Positions 1 through 11,334 of a DNA stretch of 64,000 nt are shown piece by piece. The DNA comes from Cymbidium sinense. Lineage: Eukaryota; Streptophyta; Magnoliopsida; Asparagales; Orchidaceae. The stretch covers positions 12,193,179 to 12,257,178 of the forward strand of contig CM038228.1 of the NCBI GenBank assembly GCA_021442155.1. The letters run 5' to 3'. Under the pieces are notes generated by a model, which worked only from the letters and a program-made list of their open reading frames with translations, did no database searches and had not been told where the DNA came from. Each line of letters begins with the position of its first letter. Within the stretch, counting starts at the first letter, position 1. The position numbers and the translations under genes were made by a program.

Positions 1-1385
1 TAGGTCAAAACTTCGTGATTTCGATTAGACCTACTCCACATAGGTTAACGTCATCGAGCGGAGATTTTGACAAATAATCTTGGATAGGTCAAAACATCAG
101 ACCCACTCCACATAAGTTAACGTCATCGAGCGAAGACTCTGACAAACAACCTCGGATAGGTCAAAACTTCGCACCTACTCCCCACAGGTTAACTTCATCG
201 AAGCTAAGGCACAAACAACCTGATAGGCACTTGGACTACTCCACACAGGTTAACGTCATCGAGCAAAGACTCTGACAAACAACCTCGGATAGGTTAAAAC
301 TTTATACCTACTTTACATAGGTTAACATCACCGAGTAATACTCTGACAGATAATCTCGGAAGAATCAAAATATTTAACATCTTCCATACAGCTTAACATC
401 CTACATTGAAAAAATAACCTCGGAAGAGAGTTAAGACTATTGACTTTTTCCACACAGGTTAAGTGTCACCGAGTAAAACTTTGACAAACAATCTCGGATA
501 GGTCAAAAATCTTTGGCGGATTCAATTCGACCTCTTCTATACATGTTACTGTCATCAAGTAATACTTTGAAAAACAACCTCTGATAGGTCCAAAATCCTT
601 GGCAGATTCGATTCGACCTCTTCTATACAGGTTAGCGTCATCAAGTAACATTTTGACAAACATTCTCGGATGGGTCAAAAATCTTCAGCGGATTCGATTC
701 GACCTCTTTCATACAGGTTACAGTCATCAAGTAATACTTTGACAAACAACCTTGGATGGGTCAAAAATCCTTGGCGAATTCAATTCGACCTCTTCCATAC
801 AGGTTATTGTCATCAAGTAATATTTTGACAAACAACCTTAGATAGGTCAAAAATTCTTGGCAGATTCGATTCGACCTCTTCTATACAGGTTAGCATCATC
901 AAGTAACACTTTGACAAATAACCTCAGATGGATTAAAAATCCTCAGCGGATTTGATTCAACCTCTTCCATACAAGTTACTATAATCATGTAATACTTTGA
1001 CAAACAACCTCGGATGGGTCAAAAATTCTCGGCGGATTCAATTCGATCTCTTCTATACAGGTTAACTTCATCAAGTAACACTTTCACAAACAATCTCGGA
1101 TGGGTCAAAATTTGATTGATCTCTTCCATATAAGTTAATGTCATCAAGTAACACTTTGACAAACAACCTCGGATGGGTCAAAAATCCTCAGCAGATTCGA
1201 TTCAACCTCTTCCATACAAGTTAACATCATCAAGTAACACTTTGACAAACAACTTCGGATGGGTCAAAAATCCTCAGCGGATTCGATTCTACCCCTTCCA
1301 TACAAGTTAACGGTATCAAGTAACATCATGGAGAATGATACTTTGAGATTATCTGCCTGACTTTCTGAGTTATTCGGAGGATGGT
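1..1385 (+). repeat. Tandem array, about 65-85 bp units (Tat gypsy 3'-UTR type)
   Basis: Roughly 18 degenerate units follow one another. Each has a core like GGTTAACGTCATCGAG, then TTTGACAAACAACCTCGGA and GGGTCAAAAATC. The first units (to about 450) are shorter and lack the GGCGGATTCGATTCGACC segment found in later ones. The reverse complement of three such units lies at about 47041-47290 inside the minus-strand Tat-like element, so the plus strand here is element-sense. Open frames across the array are repeat artefacts. Confidence 0.85.
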
Positions 1386-1488
1386 TCCTAATTGAAGTTT
1401 CCCCACCATCTTGGCAGTTGTCAATTGTTAAACCATCCATTGTAGTTTCAAGAAATTCAATTTCCTACAAGAAGAAGTAGAAACTATG
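1386..1488. other. Linker between two tandem arrays
   Basis: Short unique stretch joining the 70-bp-class and 90-bp-class arrays. The right-hand copy of the locus breaks inside it: 56190 continues from here (about 1424) directly into sequence matching 10045. Confidence 0.5.
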
Positions 1489-2440
1489 GGCCTTGATCAC
1501 CTCCAAACTCGGTCAGTCCAACAATGACAGTTGACGCCTCTTTCGAGGGAAAATCAGAGCCTCGCCGTATGAACTACGGGCCCTGATTGCCTCCAAACCC
1601 GGTCGGTCCGATGAGAACAGTTGACGCCTCTTTTAAGAGAAAATCGAAGCCTCGCCATATGAGCTAAGGGTCTTGATCGCCTCTAAACCTAGTCGGTCCG
1701 ACGAGGACAGTTGACGCCTCTTTTGAGGAAAAACTGGAGCCTCTCCGTATGAACTACGGGCCTTGATTGCCTCCCAACCCGGTCGTTCTGATGAGGACAG
1801 TTGATGCCTCTTTCGAGGGAAAACCGGAGCCTCATCGTATGAACTACGGGACATGATCGCCTTCAAACCCGGTTGGTCCAACGAGGACAGTTGACGCCTC
1901 TTTCGATAGAAAACTGGAGTCTCATCGTATGAACTACGAGCCTTGAACACCTCCTAACCTGGTCGGTCCGAAGAGGACAATTGTCGCCTCTTTCGAAGGA
2001 AAATCGGAGCCTCGCCATATGAACTACGGGCCTTGAACGCCTCCAAACCCGGTCAGTCCGACAAGAACAATTGACGCCTCTTTCGAGGGAAAATCGGAGC
2101 CTGCCGTATGAACTATGGGCCTTGATGGTCTCCGAACCTGGTCGACAAGGACATTTGACATCTCTTTCGAGGTAAAACCGGAGCCTCGCCGTATGAACTA
2201 CGGTCCTTGATCGCCTCCCAACCCGGTCGGTCCAACAAGGACAATTGATGCCTCTTTCGAGGGAAAACTGGAGCCTCGCCATATGAACTATGGGCCTTGA
2301 TCGCCTCCCAACCCGATCGGTCCGACGAGGGGCTTGACGCCTCTTTGAGAGAAAACCAGCCTCGGTATGAACTCTACGCGATGCCTTCAAACAGTCGGTC
2401 GAGGGCAGGTTGGCTCGTTGAGGGAAAATCGAGCCTCTGA
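1489..2440 (+). repeat. Tandem array, about 90 bp units (Tat gypsy 3'-UTR type)
   Basis: Ten to eleven units start near 1492, 1582, 1671, 1762, 1850, 1941, 2030, 2121, 2206 and 2297. Each has a CTTGATCGCCTCC start, a GTCGGTCCGACGAGGACAG middle and a GAGCCTCGCCGTATGAACTA end. The last unit decays. Related units occur in reverse complement at about 46640-47000 in the Tat-like element, next to the 70-bp class and in the same relative order. Because 90 is divisible by three, long open frames persist on the minus strand (1633-1950 and 1863-2390) and encode 30-residue repeats. I regard these as incidental. Confidence 0.85.
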
Positions 2441-2689
2441 TGAGCTATGGACCTTGATCAGCAAAGCGAATGACCTTCTCTTAAGAAGAAAGTCAGAACT
2501 TCGCTGACAAAAGAAAGAAAAAAAAAAACAATTTTTTTATTTTTTTTACTTTAGTCTTTAAACTTCTGCTAGATAATTTCTCATCCAACGCAGAAGAACA
2601 GAACATATGAGAGTTGTGTCTCCTTACTTGACCATAGGGGGGTTTTTATAGATCCACTATAGGGAGAAAGAGAGAATAAATTAAAAAAA
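2441..2689. other. AT-rich stretch, no gene seen
   Basis: Continues from the decayed 90-bp array into A-runs, T-runs and a unique segment around 2560-2690. It could hold the start of an LTR belonging to the element that donated the arrays, but no TG..CA boundary or paired LTR could be confirmed. Confidence 0.4.
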
Positions 2690-2878
2690 CTATCTCCTCA
2701 TTATGACATTTAATTAGAAAAAAAAAACCATATACTTATTATGACATTTAATTTAAAAAAAAAAACTCTCTCCTCATTATGACATTTAATTAAAAAAAAC
2801 CCTCTCATCATTATGAAATTTAATTAAAAATAAATAAATCCCCTCTCCTCATTATGATATTTAAAAAAAAAAACTTCA
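2690..2878. repeat. Short AT-rich tandem repeat, about 35-45 bp units
   Basis: Four to five copies of a unit built from CTCCTCATTATGACATTTAA followed by an A-run. Units differ in A-run length and a few substitutions. It directly precedes a long AT dinucleotide run. Confidence 0.75.
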
Positions 2879-2897
2879 TCTCTTTCAAGACTAAATG

Positions 2898-3001
<104 letters not shown>

Positions 3002-3155
3002 CAAATAAATAAACATTGATAATTAATTAGTTATAAATAAATTAATACATGTAACATATGTAATTACAAATCGTAATAATAAGTAAAGTTGTTTTATTTA
3101 AAAAAATTAATATATTTTTGGATGAAATAAGTAATGTCATCCAAAATAAAAGCGA

Positions 3156-3746
3156 TGATATGACAAAATTCTACTAATCAAGCATCTTGATGTCAAAAGC
3201 AATCTGATTCTGAGTCCAAACTAACCCAGATCAAGCGCTTAAAATATAATTGAAAAATTTGCGATATCAGTCGGCTCTAAATATAGAGTGTTTATAGTCA
3301 AATCGAGCGTCTTGACGAGCCGGATCTAATAAGACTAATATCTCCAAATTCGACATCATTTGATCATTCAAATACTTAAAATACATTAGATGATCGAAGG
3401 AATCATTTCAAGCCGTTCGATGAAGTGGTTTGGATTTTGCATGTATTTATAGAAACATCACTCATCTAATTTATAAATAACTCTTCATTCTTCACATGAG
3501 GGGGAGGCTGAAGTAAAAGAGAAGAGAGAGCTCTAAGGCTTGAAGATCCTCCAAGGATAATCGTGCCACCACTCCGGTGTCACCACCCACTCGCCACCAC
3601 CGGTCCTCGCCGTCGCCATCACTGCCGACCATCGCCGATCGTCGGCCACCATCTACCACGCCATTAACCACCACCATCGATCATTCATCGACCGCGCCAT
3701 TAACCACCACCATTCTTCAAATATCCAGGTGTCTTTGGATTTCACA
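3156..3746 (+). mobile_element. Copia-type LTR fragment (family X), plus orientation
   Basis: Matches the plus-strand copy at 53408-54415 and the reverse complement of 43395-44418. Shared blocks include TCTGATTCTGAGTCC with CCAGATCAAGCGCTTAAA, a GAGAGAGCTC segment, and a CCACCACC/CCGCC-rich middle at about 3565-3715. The end resembles a plant copia LTR end (TTTGGATTTCACA at 3734-3746). It is shorter than the other copies because most of the trinucleotide-rich middle is missing. No paired LTR was found, so it is a solo or truncated LTR. Confidence 0.6.
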
Positions 3747-3789
3747 AATTTAAGAGTAAACTTTTATTTGGTTTTCCCCAACAAAATCG

Positions 3790-4260
3790 ATATAGATGAT
3801 CAAAGAAAAAGAGAAGACCAAAGAGGGCAATATTCTAACATATCTATTGAAGCAAAGTAAAGAAAAATAGAAGCTATTATCTCAGCTAGAAAGAGAAGAA
3901 TGGATAATTCAAATCTTGAAATTGCATGTATTGCATCACCTTCAAAATCATCAGGTTAAATAAGCTATAAGTTACATTCTATTTATATATATTGCATATT
4001 TATGCACTATTTAATTTCTATAAATTTATCTTAAATAGATGTACAAGTGACAGATATTGATATTATTATTGTAAATTATTGTTCAAAATTTTTTGATTTA
4101 CACATTGTTGAAGAACCACATCTTTGTTCATATTGTAATGCAAGAATATTTCAATTTGAACTACCAACATTTTATTCTTTAAGACAAATTCATCAAGTCA
4201 AAACACTAAATTTTCAGTACCATTTTCTTATTTACATAATCTTCTACTAGATCTTTTATT
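3790..4260 (+). pseudogene. Possible Helitron-like protein fragment
   Basis: A 67-codon open frame (4047-4250) contains HIVEEPHLCSYCNARIFQFE, which resembles the C-x2-C segment near the start of plant Helitron helicase-like proteins (pattern H-x-C-x2-C-x-A-K-x-F-x-x-E). The upstream stretch 3790-3990 is rich in K/R/E codons but interrupted by stops. No helicase motifs, 5' TC end or 3' CTRR hairpin were seen. At best this is a short scrap, and chance similarity cannot be excluded. Confidence 0.3.
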
Positions 4261-4572
4261 TATGTCCTTAAATTATGATTAATTGTGTTGACATGTTGGC
4301 ATATATCATGAGTGAATAACATTTTTATCAAATGTAACTCTATAAGTAGCAAGATGAATCTTAAGAAATATATAATTTTAATGACAAGCAACTTAATTTC
4401 AAAATAATTTGTCATCCAAATTAATCATTTAATATGACACATACTTTTATAATTATCTCAACAAAAAAAAGATTTTGTCATCAAAAATAAAAATTTAATT
4501 TAAAGAAAATCCTTTTGGACAAAATAATTCTTAAAGTAAAAAAAAAAGTTGAGCAGAATTTAGATAGTTCTA
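4261..4572. other. AT-rich interval, nothing recognised
   Basis: Low-complexity AT-rich sequence with no supported open frame. It ends at the 8-bp target duplication of the hAT element. Confidence 0.5.
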
Positions 4573-4580
4573 CGTATAAT
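4573..4580. repeat. hAT target-site duplication, left copy
   Basis: CGTATAAT immediately left of the TAGGGCTGTAA end; identical to 10122-10129. Confidence 0.93.
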
Positions 4581-5693
4581 TAGGGCTGTAATCGAGCCGA
4601 GCCGAGCTGAGTACTTATCGGATTGGACTTGGCTTGGACAAATTAAAAGTTGTTCGTGTTCGCTTCGAGTTTGAGCCGAGCTTTCGCATGGATGTTCAAG
4701 TTTGGCTTGCTTAATTTTATCTATGTTCAAGCTTGATTTGTACTTGGCTTGTTTGAAATAAGTGAACAATTATATAATCCAGTAATGAATGAGCTTAAAA
4801 TGAGTTCTAAAATTTTCTCTAATTTTTTGTTTGGATTACTTTCTTAAATCTCATATAATGATATAAGTTCTCCACACAATATAAAATCTAGATTCTAAAA
4901 AATAAATAAATCATGAAAAATTCTATAAAGGGTAAGCTTAACTAAAACATACAAAAAATCAAGAGCTGTTTAAAATTTTATGATGCATATAAATTTATAA
5001 AAGAAGATGACACATAGTCGGTCATTTTTAAAATATAAGCATACAATCGATAATTGTTTAAAATAAATGTGACTTTTAAAAAAACTAAGAAGGCACCTAG
5101 TCGACCTTTTTATAAAAAAAATAAGGCACACAATCGACCTTTAAAAAAAAATAAAAATAGATAATCAAATTTCTGTAACATACCTTATTGTATGCTCCCA
5201 AATTATAACAATTTTTCTCTAAAACAAGACACCTGAAACAAAAAAATAAAAATAAATAACTTAATTTGAAGAAAAAAACTCAAAAATTAAAGAGTGCATA
5301 CCTGGATAAGAAGCATTATATATGAAACAAGCTTTTATCAACCCCTCAAAATAGAAAAGTGCTTCAAATTCATAAGAGATTGAAAATATATTGCTATTTT
5401 TCTCCAAAAAAAATATATGGTTAACATTGAAAACACCTATTCATAATGAATCAAAAAACATTCATTGTTCTATTCAAAACTTGATAATAGTTCTTTCCAA
5501 AAATATACAATCATTCATATATTTAGTGGATTAATAACATGATGTTATTCTTTACATTGAATGGTTGCAACAAAAATTTTATAATATCACCTTCTAAGAC
5601 TCCTTAAAAAAGATTAATGACTTTGATATCTTCTTTATCCTGTTAAGTAAAACAGAATTAATATAACTCTTTGACTATAAATATATTATCAAC

Positions 5694-7800
5694 TTAAAAA
5701 TAAAAATGAACAACATTCCATTGTTTTTTTTTCTTAATCCCATAATAATTTCTAAACCAATCACTTCCACACATAAGAACTTGAACGGTGCTTGTACCTA
5801 AGGATGAGCGATATGTATCTATAACTCTGCCACCAGCACTGAAATTGAATTCTGATGTAATAGTAGCAATAGGTAATGATAGTATATCACAAGCCATTTT
5901 AGATAGTATTGAAAAATTAAATCTGCTAGCTTTCCACCACTCTAAAGCATCAAATTGGTAATGATCATTACTCTTATCAAGAATATGAACACCATCTTCT
6001 GAGTAAACATCAAGTTCAGATTTTACATTCTCGTTGACATCACTCCTTAGATAATTTTGAAAGATTTCTCTTCTAGTCTCAAAAGACTTGCCTCTTAAAG
6101 TGAAACGAGTGTTGCGTCCAAAGTGACTAACAACCTCTTCATTAGAAGTTGTATTTTCTATGATATTTGAAGCATGAGCATTTTCATAATCATTATACAA
6201 TAGTTGTAGTGACTCACGAATGGTTGTAACATGCTTAGCTGCTTCATTAGGAGAATAAATTTTAGAAAATGCAAAGTTAACTAACTTCATCTTATTTCTC
6301 GGATCAAGTACTACAATAGAAATTAGCAAGTTACATTCTCTCCAATATTTGTCAAACTTCTCTTTCATATTCAAGACCATCAATCTCATATAATCAACAC
6401 CATTTATAAAAACTTCATCCAACACATCCTTGATTCTCCAAAGATCAGAAAAAAATAGATTTGAAGTTGGATACTCCATTCCTACAAATAAAGTTTGCAT
6501 ACTTACAAAATAAAAATAAAAAATGTAATGATAGATAAATGAAAGAAAATATTTTATGTAACCTAAAATTATATTTGTAACTTGATTAAATAAATCAAAA
6601 ATGAGAAAACATCTTCTGCTTTATTCTAATCTTCTTCACATGGGCAATATGTGTGAGATGGATCTCTATTTGATAGTGAGGAAATATTTCTCTAAACTCC
6701 AATGCACATGAAAGCATGACATATGTTGCATTCCATCTACTGCAACAATCAAGTATTAGCCTCTTCTTAGGAAGTTTAAGTTGCTTTGAAATTTCATTGA
6801 ACAGATTTAATCTTGTAGTGGAAGCCGAAATATATTTCACACTTTCTCTTATATTATAGATAATATGACTTATCATAAAAAGACCATATTGCACTATGAG
6901 ATTTAGTATGTGTGCAAAACATCGTACATGAAATAATTTCCCATTCAATGGAAGCTTCTTTTGAAAGTTGATGCTATCACACAAAAGGCCAACTGCTTTG
7001 TCGTTATATGAAGCATTATCCACTGTCACACTAAAAACTTTGCCTTCAATTTCCCACTCTTTCATACATTTATAAATAGCATCATGAATATCAAGTGCTC
7101 TATGTGGTGGATTAACATCAATAAAATTTAAAACCCTCTTTTGTAGACACCACTATTTATCAACAAAATGCCCTGTGATAACCATATATCAATTTTTTTG
7201 TCCGGACTTCCATAAGTATGTTGTTATGCTTATCATCCCTATTGAACTTAACAAACTTTTCAATCGTTTCTTCTCAATCTCATAACTACTGATACAATCT
7301 TGCTTTGTCATTGCACGTGAAATTTTCTCATATTGTGGACTAGTAGCCTTCATCAAAATATTAAACACTTCATACTCTGTAAAAGTGAAAGGCAACTCAT
7401 GCACCATGATCATATGAGATGTAATCTCTCTAATTTTAGCATGATCATACTTCCAAGTTTGCACGCTACTCCCACTATCAGATGTAAGTGTTGATTTTCC
7501 CATAGAGATAAGCAGTTGTCCCTTTCCTAATATTTTTGGACAAGTTTGAAGATGCCTTTTATATTGTGTTGTTGTGTCATTCTTATTTTTATTCATGTAT
7601 AACTTGCAATGATTGCATTGCACTTTCTCAAGACCACTTTTTAACTTTACAATAGTGAAGTCTTTCCAAACATCTGAAGTTCTCTTTCTTTTCCTCTTTT
7701 CAAAAGGGCTTTCTTGAATATCATCAATAACAAGATCTACACTTCTTTCAGTGGCACTTACAATAACATTAACATCTACATCTGCTTGAGCTGCATTCAT
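5694..7800 (-). pseudogene. hAT transposase (BED zinc finger, RICESLEEPER-like), decayed
   Basis: Would cut and paste the surrounding element in the nucleus. Likely start is the ATG at 7800, which begins MNAAQADVDV. A basic stretch (KRKRKRTSDVW) leads into a BED-type zinc finger with C-x2-C and H-x4-C (CNHCK ... HLQTC, about 7540-7630). The central part (7065-6595) contains the conserved VTVDNASYND, FHVRCFAHILNLIV and SRWNATY motifs. The C-terminal hAT dimerisation region (about 5790-5960) has FDALEWWK, LSKMACDILSLPIAT and GGRVIDTYRSSL. Two stop codons interrupt the join between the first and second parts (about 7190-7140), and a frameshift lies near 6610. An 81-bp intron (6482-6562) restores frame into GMEYPTSNLFF. 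Architecture is otherwise complete, so decay looks fairly recent; some lesions could be sequence errors. Confidence 0.88.
6482..6562 (-). other. Predicted intron in the hAT transposase
   Basis: On the minus strand a GT at 6562-6561 and an AG at 6483-6482 bracket 81 bp of T-rich sequence. Splicing joins FDLFNQVTNIIL to GMEYPTSNLFF in one frame, matching the conserved spacing of this transposase family. Prediction only. Confidence 0.6.
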
Positions 7801-7839
7801 GATTTCAACACTAAAAATAGGCAAAGTAATGATCACTCA

Positions 7840-8064
7840 AAAAAAGTCTACTACATCATTATTAAATTAAAACATTAAATACAAAAAAAAAACTATATAA
7901 AGGACAAAAAATGTTATAGGCTCATATAAAAAATGCTTCATTGGTGCCATCATAGGATGAGAGATATTAGGCTTGAATCTTCCAAACCCTAAACTAAAAG
8001 AGGAGGCCGATAAAATGTCAAAAATAACCCTCTCAACTTCCAACAAACTATGCTACAATAGTAG

Positions 8065-8118
<54 letters not shown>

Positions 8119-9640
8119 ATTAGAATAAACCCAATCTAGAAGAATATCAAAGACCAAATAGAGCTCACATCAACTAAGTTGCACTAAATGAAACAAAAAA
8201 GATATAATCATTGCCTTTAAAAAAAATATCTTTTAGGTTGTCACTTGCCATTGACCTTCCAATGAAAGATAGACATTAAATTTAATAAAATAGGAGGGAT
8301 CACAGTTCCTTTATTCTTCACATAGACTATAAATGCTACAACATTATTATTGCAAGTTGTTGCTCATAGTGTAGTTCTCTAAAGCACACATCCACAAAAT
8401 GAGAGGGATCACAGATCATCAAATTTTAACAAATAACCTCAAATTCAAGACGCAATTTAATCCACAATTGATCCTTCCAAGAGCAATATCACTTCCATCA
8501 ATGTCTACGTAACTCTTTTACAATAACAAATAACTGAAACTGAAATCCACAAATAGATTAATTTGGACATAAGTCAAACAAAAAATATCCAGTAATATTT
8601 GAGTTAACAAACACATGAGAACAACTACCAATAGATAACAAAATAATGAATCAAAATTAAAGAAACTAAGGATGCAGAACCAAGGCTTACATCATAACAT
8701 TATCACACTAGCATAGAATCAAGTTGGTATTACTAATATTCCTTGGTGCATTATAAAAACAAAGAAAGGCTATGAAGCTAATTGGGAATCACACTCATAA
8801 AAAGTAGACAAAAAAAGAAAGTGAAATAGTAGTTAAAAATGAAACCCCCTCAAACTATAGCAAGTGGCTAGATTATTATAGCAAATGACTTTTATGATAG
8901 AGTTCCCCGATGGATATTTAAAGATCATCAAATCATAACATTGTTAGCACACAAGAATATGATTGATCAAGAAACTGAGGATGAAGAACCATGACTTAAG
9001 AACCCTCCTAAGCCTATAATCAATCAATGCATAAGACCTTCATTATCAACGCACAAGCATATCAGCAAGTGAGAGCATTAGCACACAAGTAGATAGGTGA
9101 TAGAGCATTAACACACAAGTAGATAGGCGATAGAACTTCATTATCAATCTTAGCAGCCAACAAAAAATAATTTATTCAATGTCATACCTAAGATGACCAA
9201 AAATTCAGAACCTGAGAGAGAGACAGCAACCAACTGGTAGAAGTCAAAGAGGAAAAGAGAAAAGAAAGAAGCGAAGTCGAAGAGGAAGAGAGAACGATCG
9301 GTTCAAGCCACTGTTTCCTCCGATTTACCTTGTGAATCGACTGAAATTGATAAGAAGATGAGAGAATGCTGGCGGAAATCGAAGAGAAGACGAGTGAATG
9401 CTTGCAGAAGTCGATGCCGAAGACAAGTTAGGGCTTCGACGCTTCACTTCAAGGAACGAACCGATAGAGCTTAAGTGTAAGGGCAGCGTTTGCGAAATGC
9501 GAAATGCGAAATGCAAATGTGAGCCTCGACAGTCGGCTCTAGGGCTTAAATAGTTAAGCACTTCGCTTCGAATTTGGATGAACTGACAGGTGATAGAGGC
9601 ATATAGCTTAAGTTTTAAGTCACCCATTTCATCATTTATA
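7840..9640 (-). other. 5' non-coding part of the hAT element
   Basis: About 1.8 kb between the transposase start and the right end. It has no supported coding region. The stretch 9190-9620 is less AT-rich than its surroundings and includes GCGAAATGC-type short repeats (about 9491-9520). It could hold the transposase promoter and first untranslated exon. The 100-codon open frame at 9325-9627 has no recognisable domain. Confidence 0.4.
8067..8116. repeat. (AT)n microsatellite inside hAT element
   Basis: About 50 bp of AT dinucleotides in the 5' non-coding part of the transposon. Confidence 0.9.
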
Positions 9641-10121
9641 AATTAAATAAAATAATTTGTTAACTTTAATTAAATATTTAAATAATTAATATGAGTTTCT
9701 TTTATTTTTTGTGTATTTATCTTATAATTTATAAACTATAGTATCAATTATATTTTATAAATATTTAATTAAATGTATCATATATTTTTATAATTATACT
9801 AGTAAATTTAGTAAATTATAATATTTTTATTAAATATATAATTAAAAAATTTTAAGTTATATTTACTCATATTTTGAAGATAAATATATGAATTATTATC
9901 AAACTTAATATCAATTACTTAATAAATTACTTGTTGAACAATAAGCAGTATATGTTCATGAACATAAACAAAAGATCATGTTCATGTTCTGTTCATTTAA
10001 TATCCGAGTTTTCAAAAACTGTTCAAGCTTGTTTGTTTATTAATGTGAACAAATATGAACGAGCATTAATCGAGCCGAGTTCGAGTAGTTCAACGAGTGC
10101 ACTAGTTCATTTACAACCCTA

Positions 10122-10129
10122 CGTATAAT
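10122..10129. repeat. hAT target-site duplication, right copy
   Basis: CGTATAAT immediately right of the TTACAACCCTA end; identical to 4573-4580. In the other copy of the locus the same flank reads CGATAATC after the element end, with two bases lost. Confidence 0.93.
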
Positions 10130-11334
10130 CTTCTATATAAAATAATATGAAAAATGAAGAGATAAAAATTAAGAGCCATATAATGATATAAAAACTAAAT
10201 AATAAAAACATATTTGAGATTTTTTTTAAAAAAGTTCAAATAGATTGGCAATTTTAATCTCATAAGTCTTGAGAATATGCAATTTTAACTGAAGAGTTAT
10301 GAAAAAATTATCTAAAAGTAATGATTGAAAATCAAATTAAGTAATATTCAAATAACTCTTTGTATATTTCATAAATATATGGAACATTGTTTATTAAACT
10401 AAAAGTTTTGGAATTTTAATATATAACATTTTTATAAAGAGAAATATGAATTTATTATTTTGATCTTTTGATAAAATATAAATTAAATAATATAATTTAA
10501 TATTTATAATATATTTTTTTTATTTTAAAAATAGTATTTATGTGGACTTGGTGCCCGTGCAATATTACGTTCTAGGCGACTAATTCCTCCCTATTTCTAT
10601 TTTATTCTTAATACTTGAATTTTGATTCAAAATAAGTTTGTTTATGAGCTTGAAACCAACTTAGAGTTAAATAGAATAAAATATTTGAACTTAAATTAAA
10701 AATATGTTATCATGTTTATGAACAGTAATTCAAGATGTTAATTCAACGAAACCATCAGAATAATTCTTTTTTTTTATTTCTAATTTTACTTTTTCGCATT
10801 TTTTTCTTAAAAAATGTAATACTGATTTCCAGCTGAAATTTAAAGAGTTGTTTGCTTGCCTGAAGTCCATATAGGAATACTGATTTTCTATGTCGCTGCT
10901 TTATTTGATATCAGATAGATAAGGAATTGTTTGAAATTATTTTTACTTTTTATTTTTTTATTTGCTCATTAAAAAAATATTTAGTGTATTTTATATGTAC
11001 TTTAATTTTAAATTTTTAAAAATAAATCAGATTATTTTTGGAAAATATTTTTAAAAACTTTTAAATATTTAAAAAATAACAATTATCATTGATGACTACA
11101 GCTAATCAGTGCTGGCTGTCATCATTATTTTCACTTTCAATCGTCATTATTATAGCTAAGATCATTATTTTATAGACCACTACCATCACCACTATCACAT
11201 AAAATAATATATTCAATATTCAATAAAAAAATAAAATATATTTTAATTTAAATCAAAATATAAATAAAATAAAATAAAAGTATTTAAAAATAAAAAATAA
11301 TCTCAAATAAAAAATAATCTTTCAACTTCCTTTT
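10130..11334. repeat. AT-rich flank shared between locus copies
   Basis: No gene seen. Almost the same sequence lies at 56270-57470. The part around 10816-11030 (TTGTTTGCTTGCCTG, ATATCAGATAGATAAGG) and the AT-rich part to about 11330 are also recognisable, more diverged, at 18430-18735, 61860-62165 and 41860-42300. This points to an older dispersed or tandemly duplicated unit. Confidence 0.6.

Larger units (their letters stand above)
4581..10121 (-). mobile_element. Complete hAT-superfamily DNA transposon (5,541 bp)
   Basis: The left end reads TAGGGCTGTAA. The reverse complement of the right end reads TAGGGTTGTAA, giving an 11-bp terminal inverted repeat with one mismatch. Both ends are flanked by the identical 8-bp CGTATAAT (4573-4580 and 10122-10129), the target-duplication size typical of hAT elements. 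Subterminal DNA is rich in CGAGCCGAG and GTTCAAGCTTG words, possible transposase-binding repeats. A minus-strand transposase region sits at 5694-7800. The right end and a slightly altered flank recur at 56191-56270, so insertion predates the segmental duplication. Confidence 0.93.

Noticed and set aside
1..1385. CRISPR-like regular repeats
   Set aside because: Units are degenerate and contiguous with no unique spacers, and they match a plant retrotransposon 3' UTR. Context is eukaryotic.
3492..3677. Glycine/valine-rich open frame
   Set aside because: Lies in the CCACCACC-rich middle of a copia LTR; a composition artefact.
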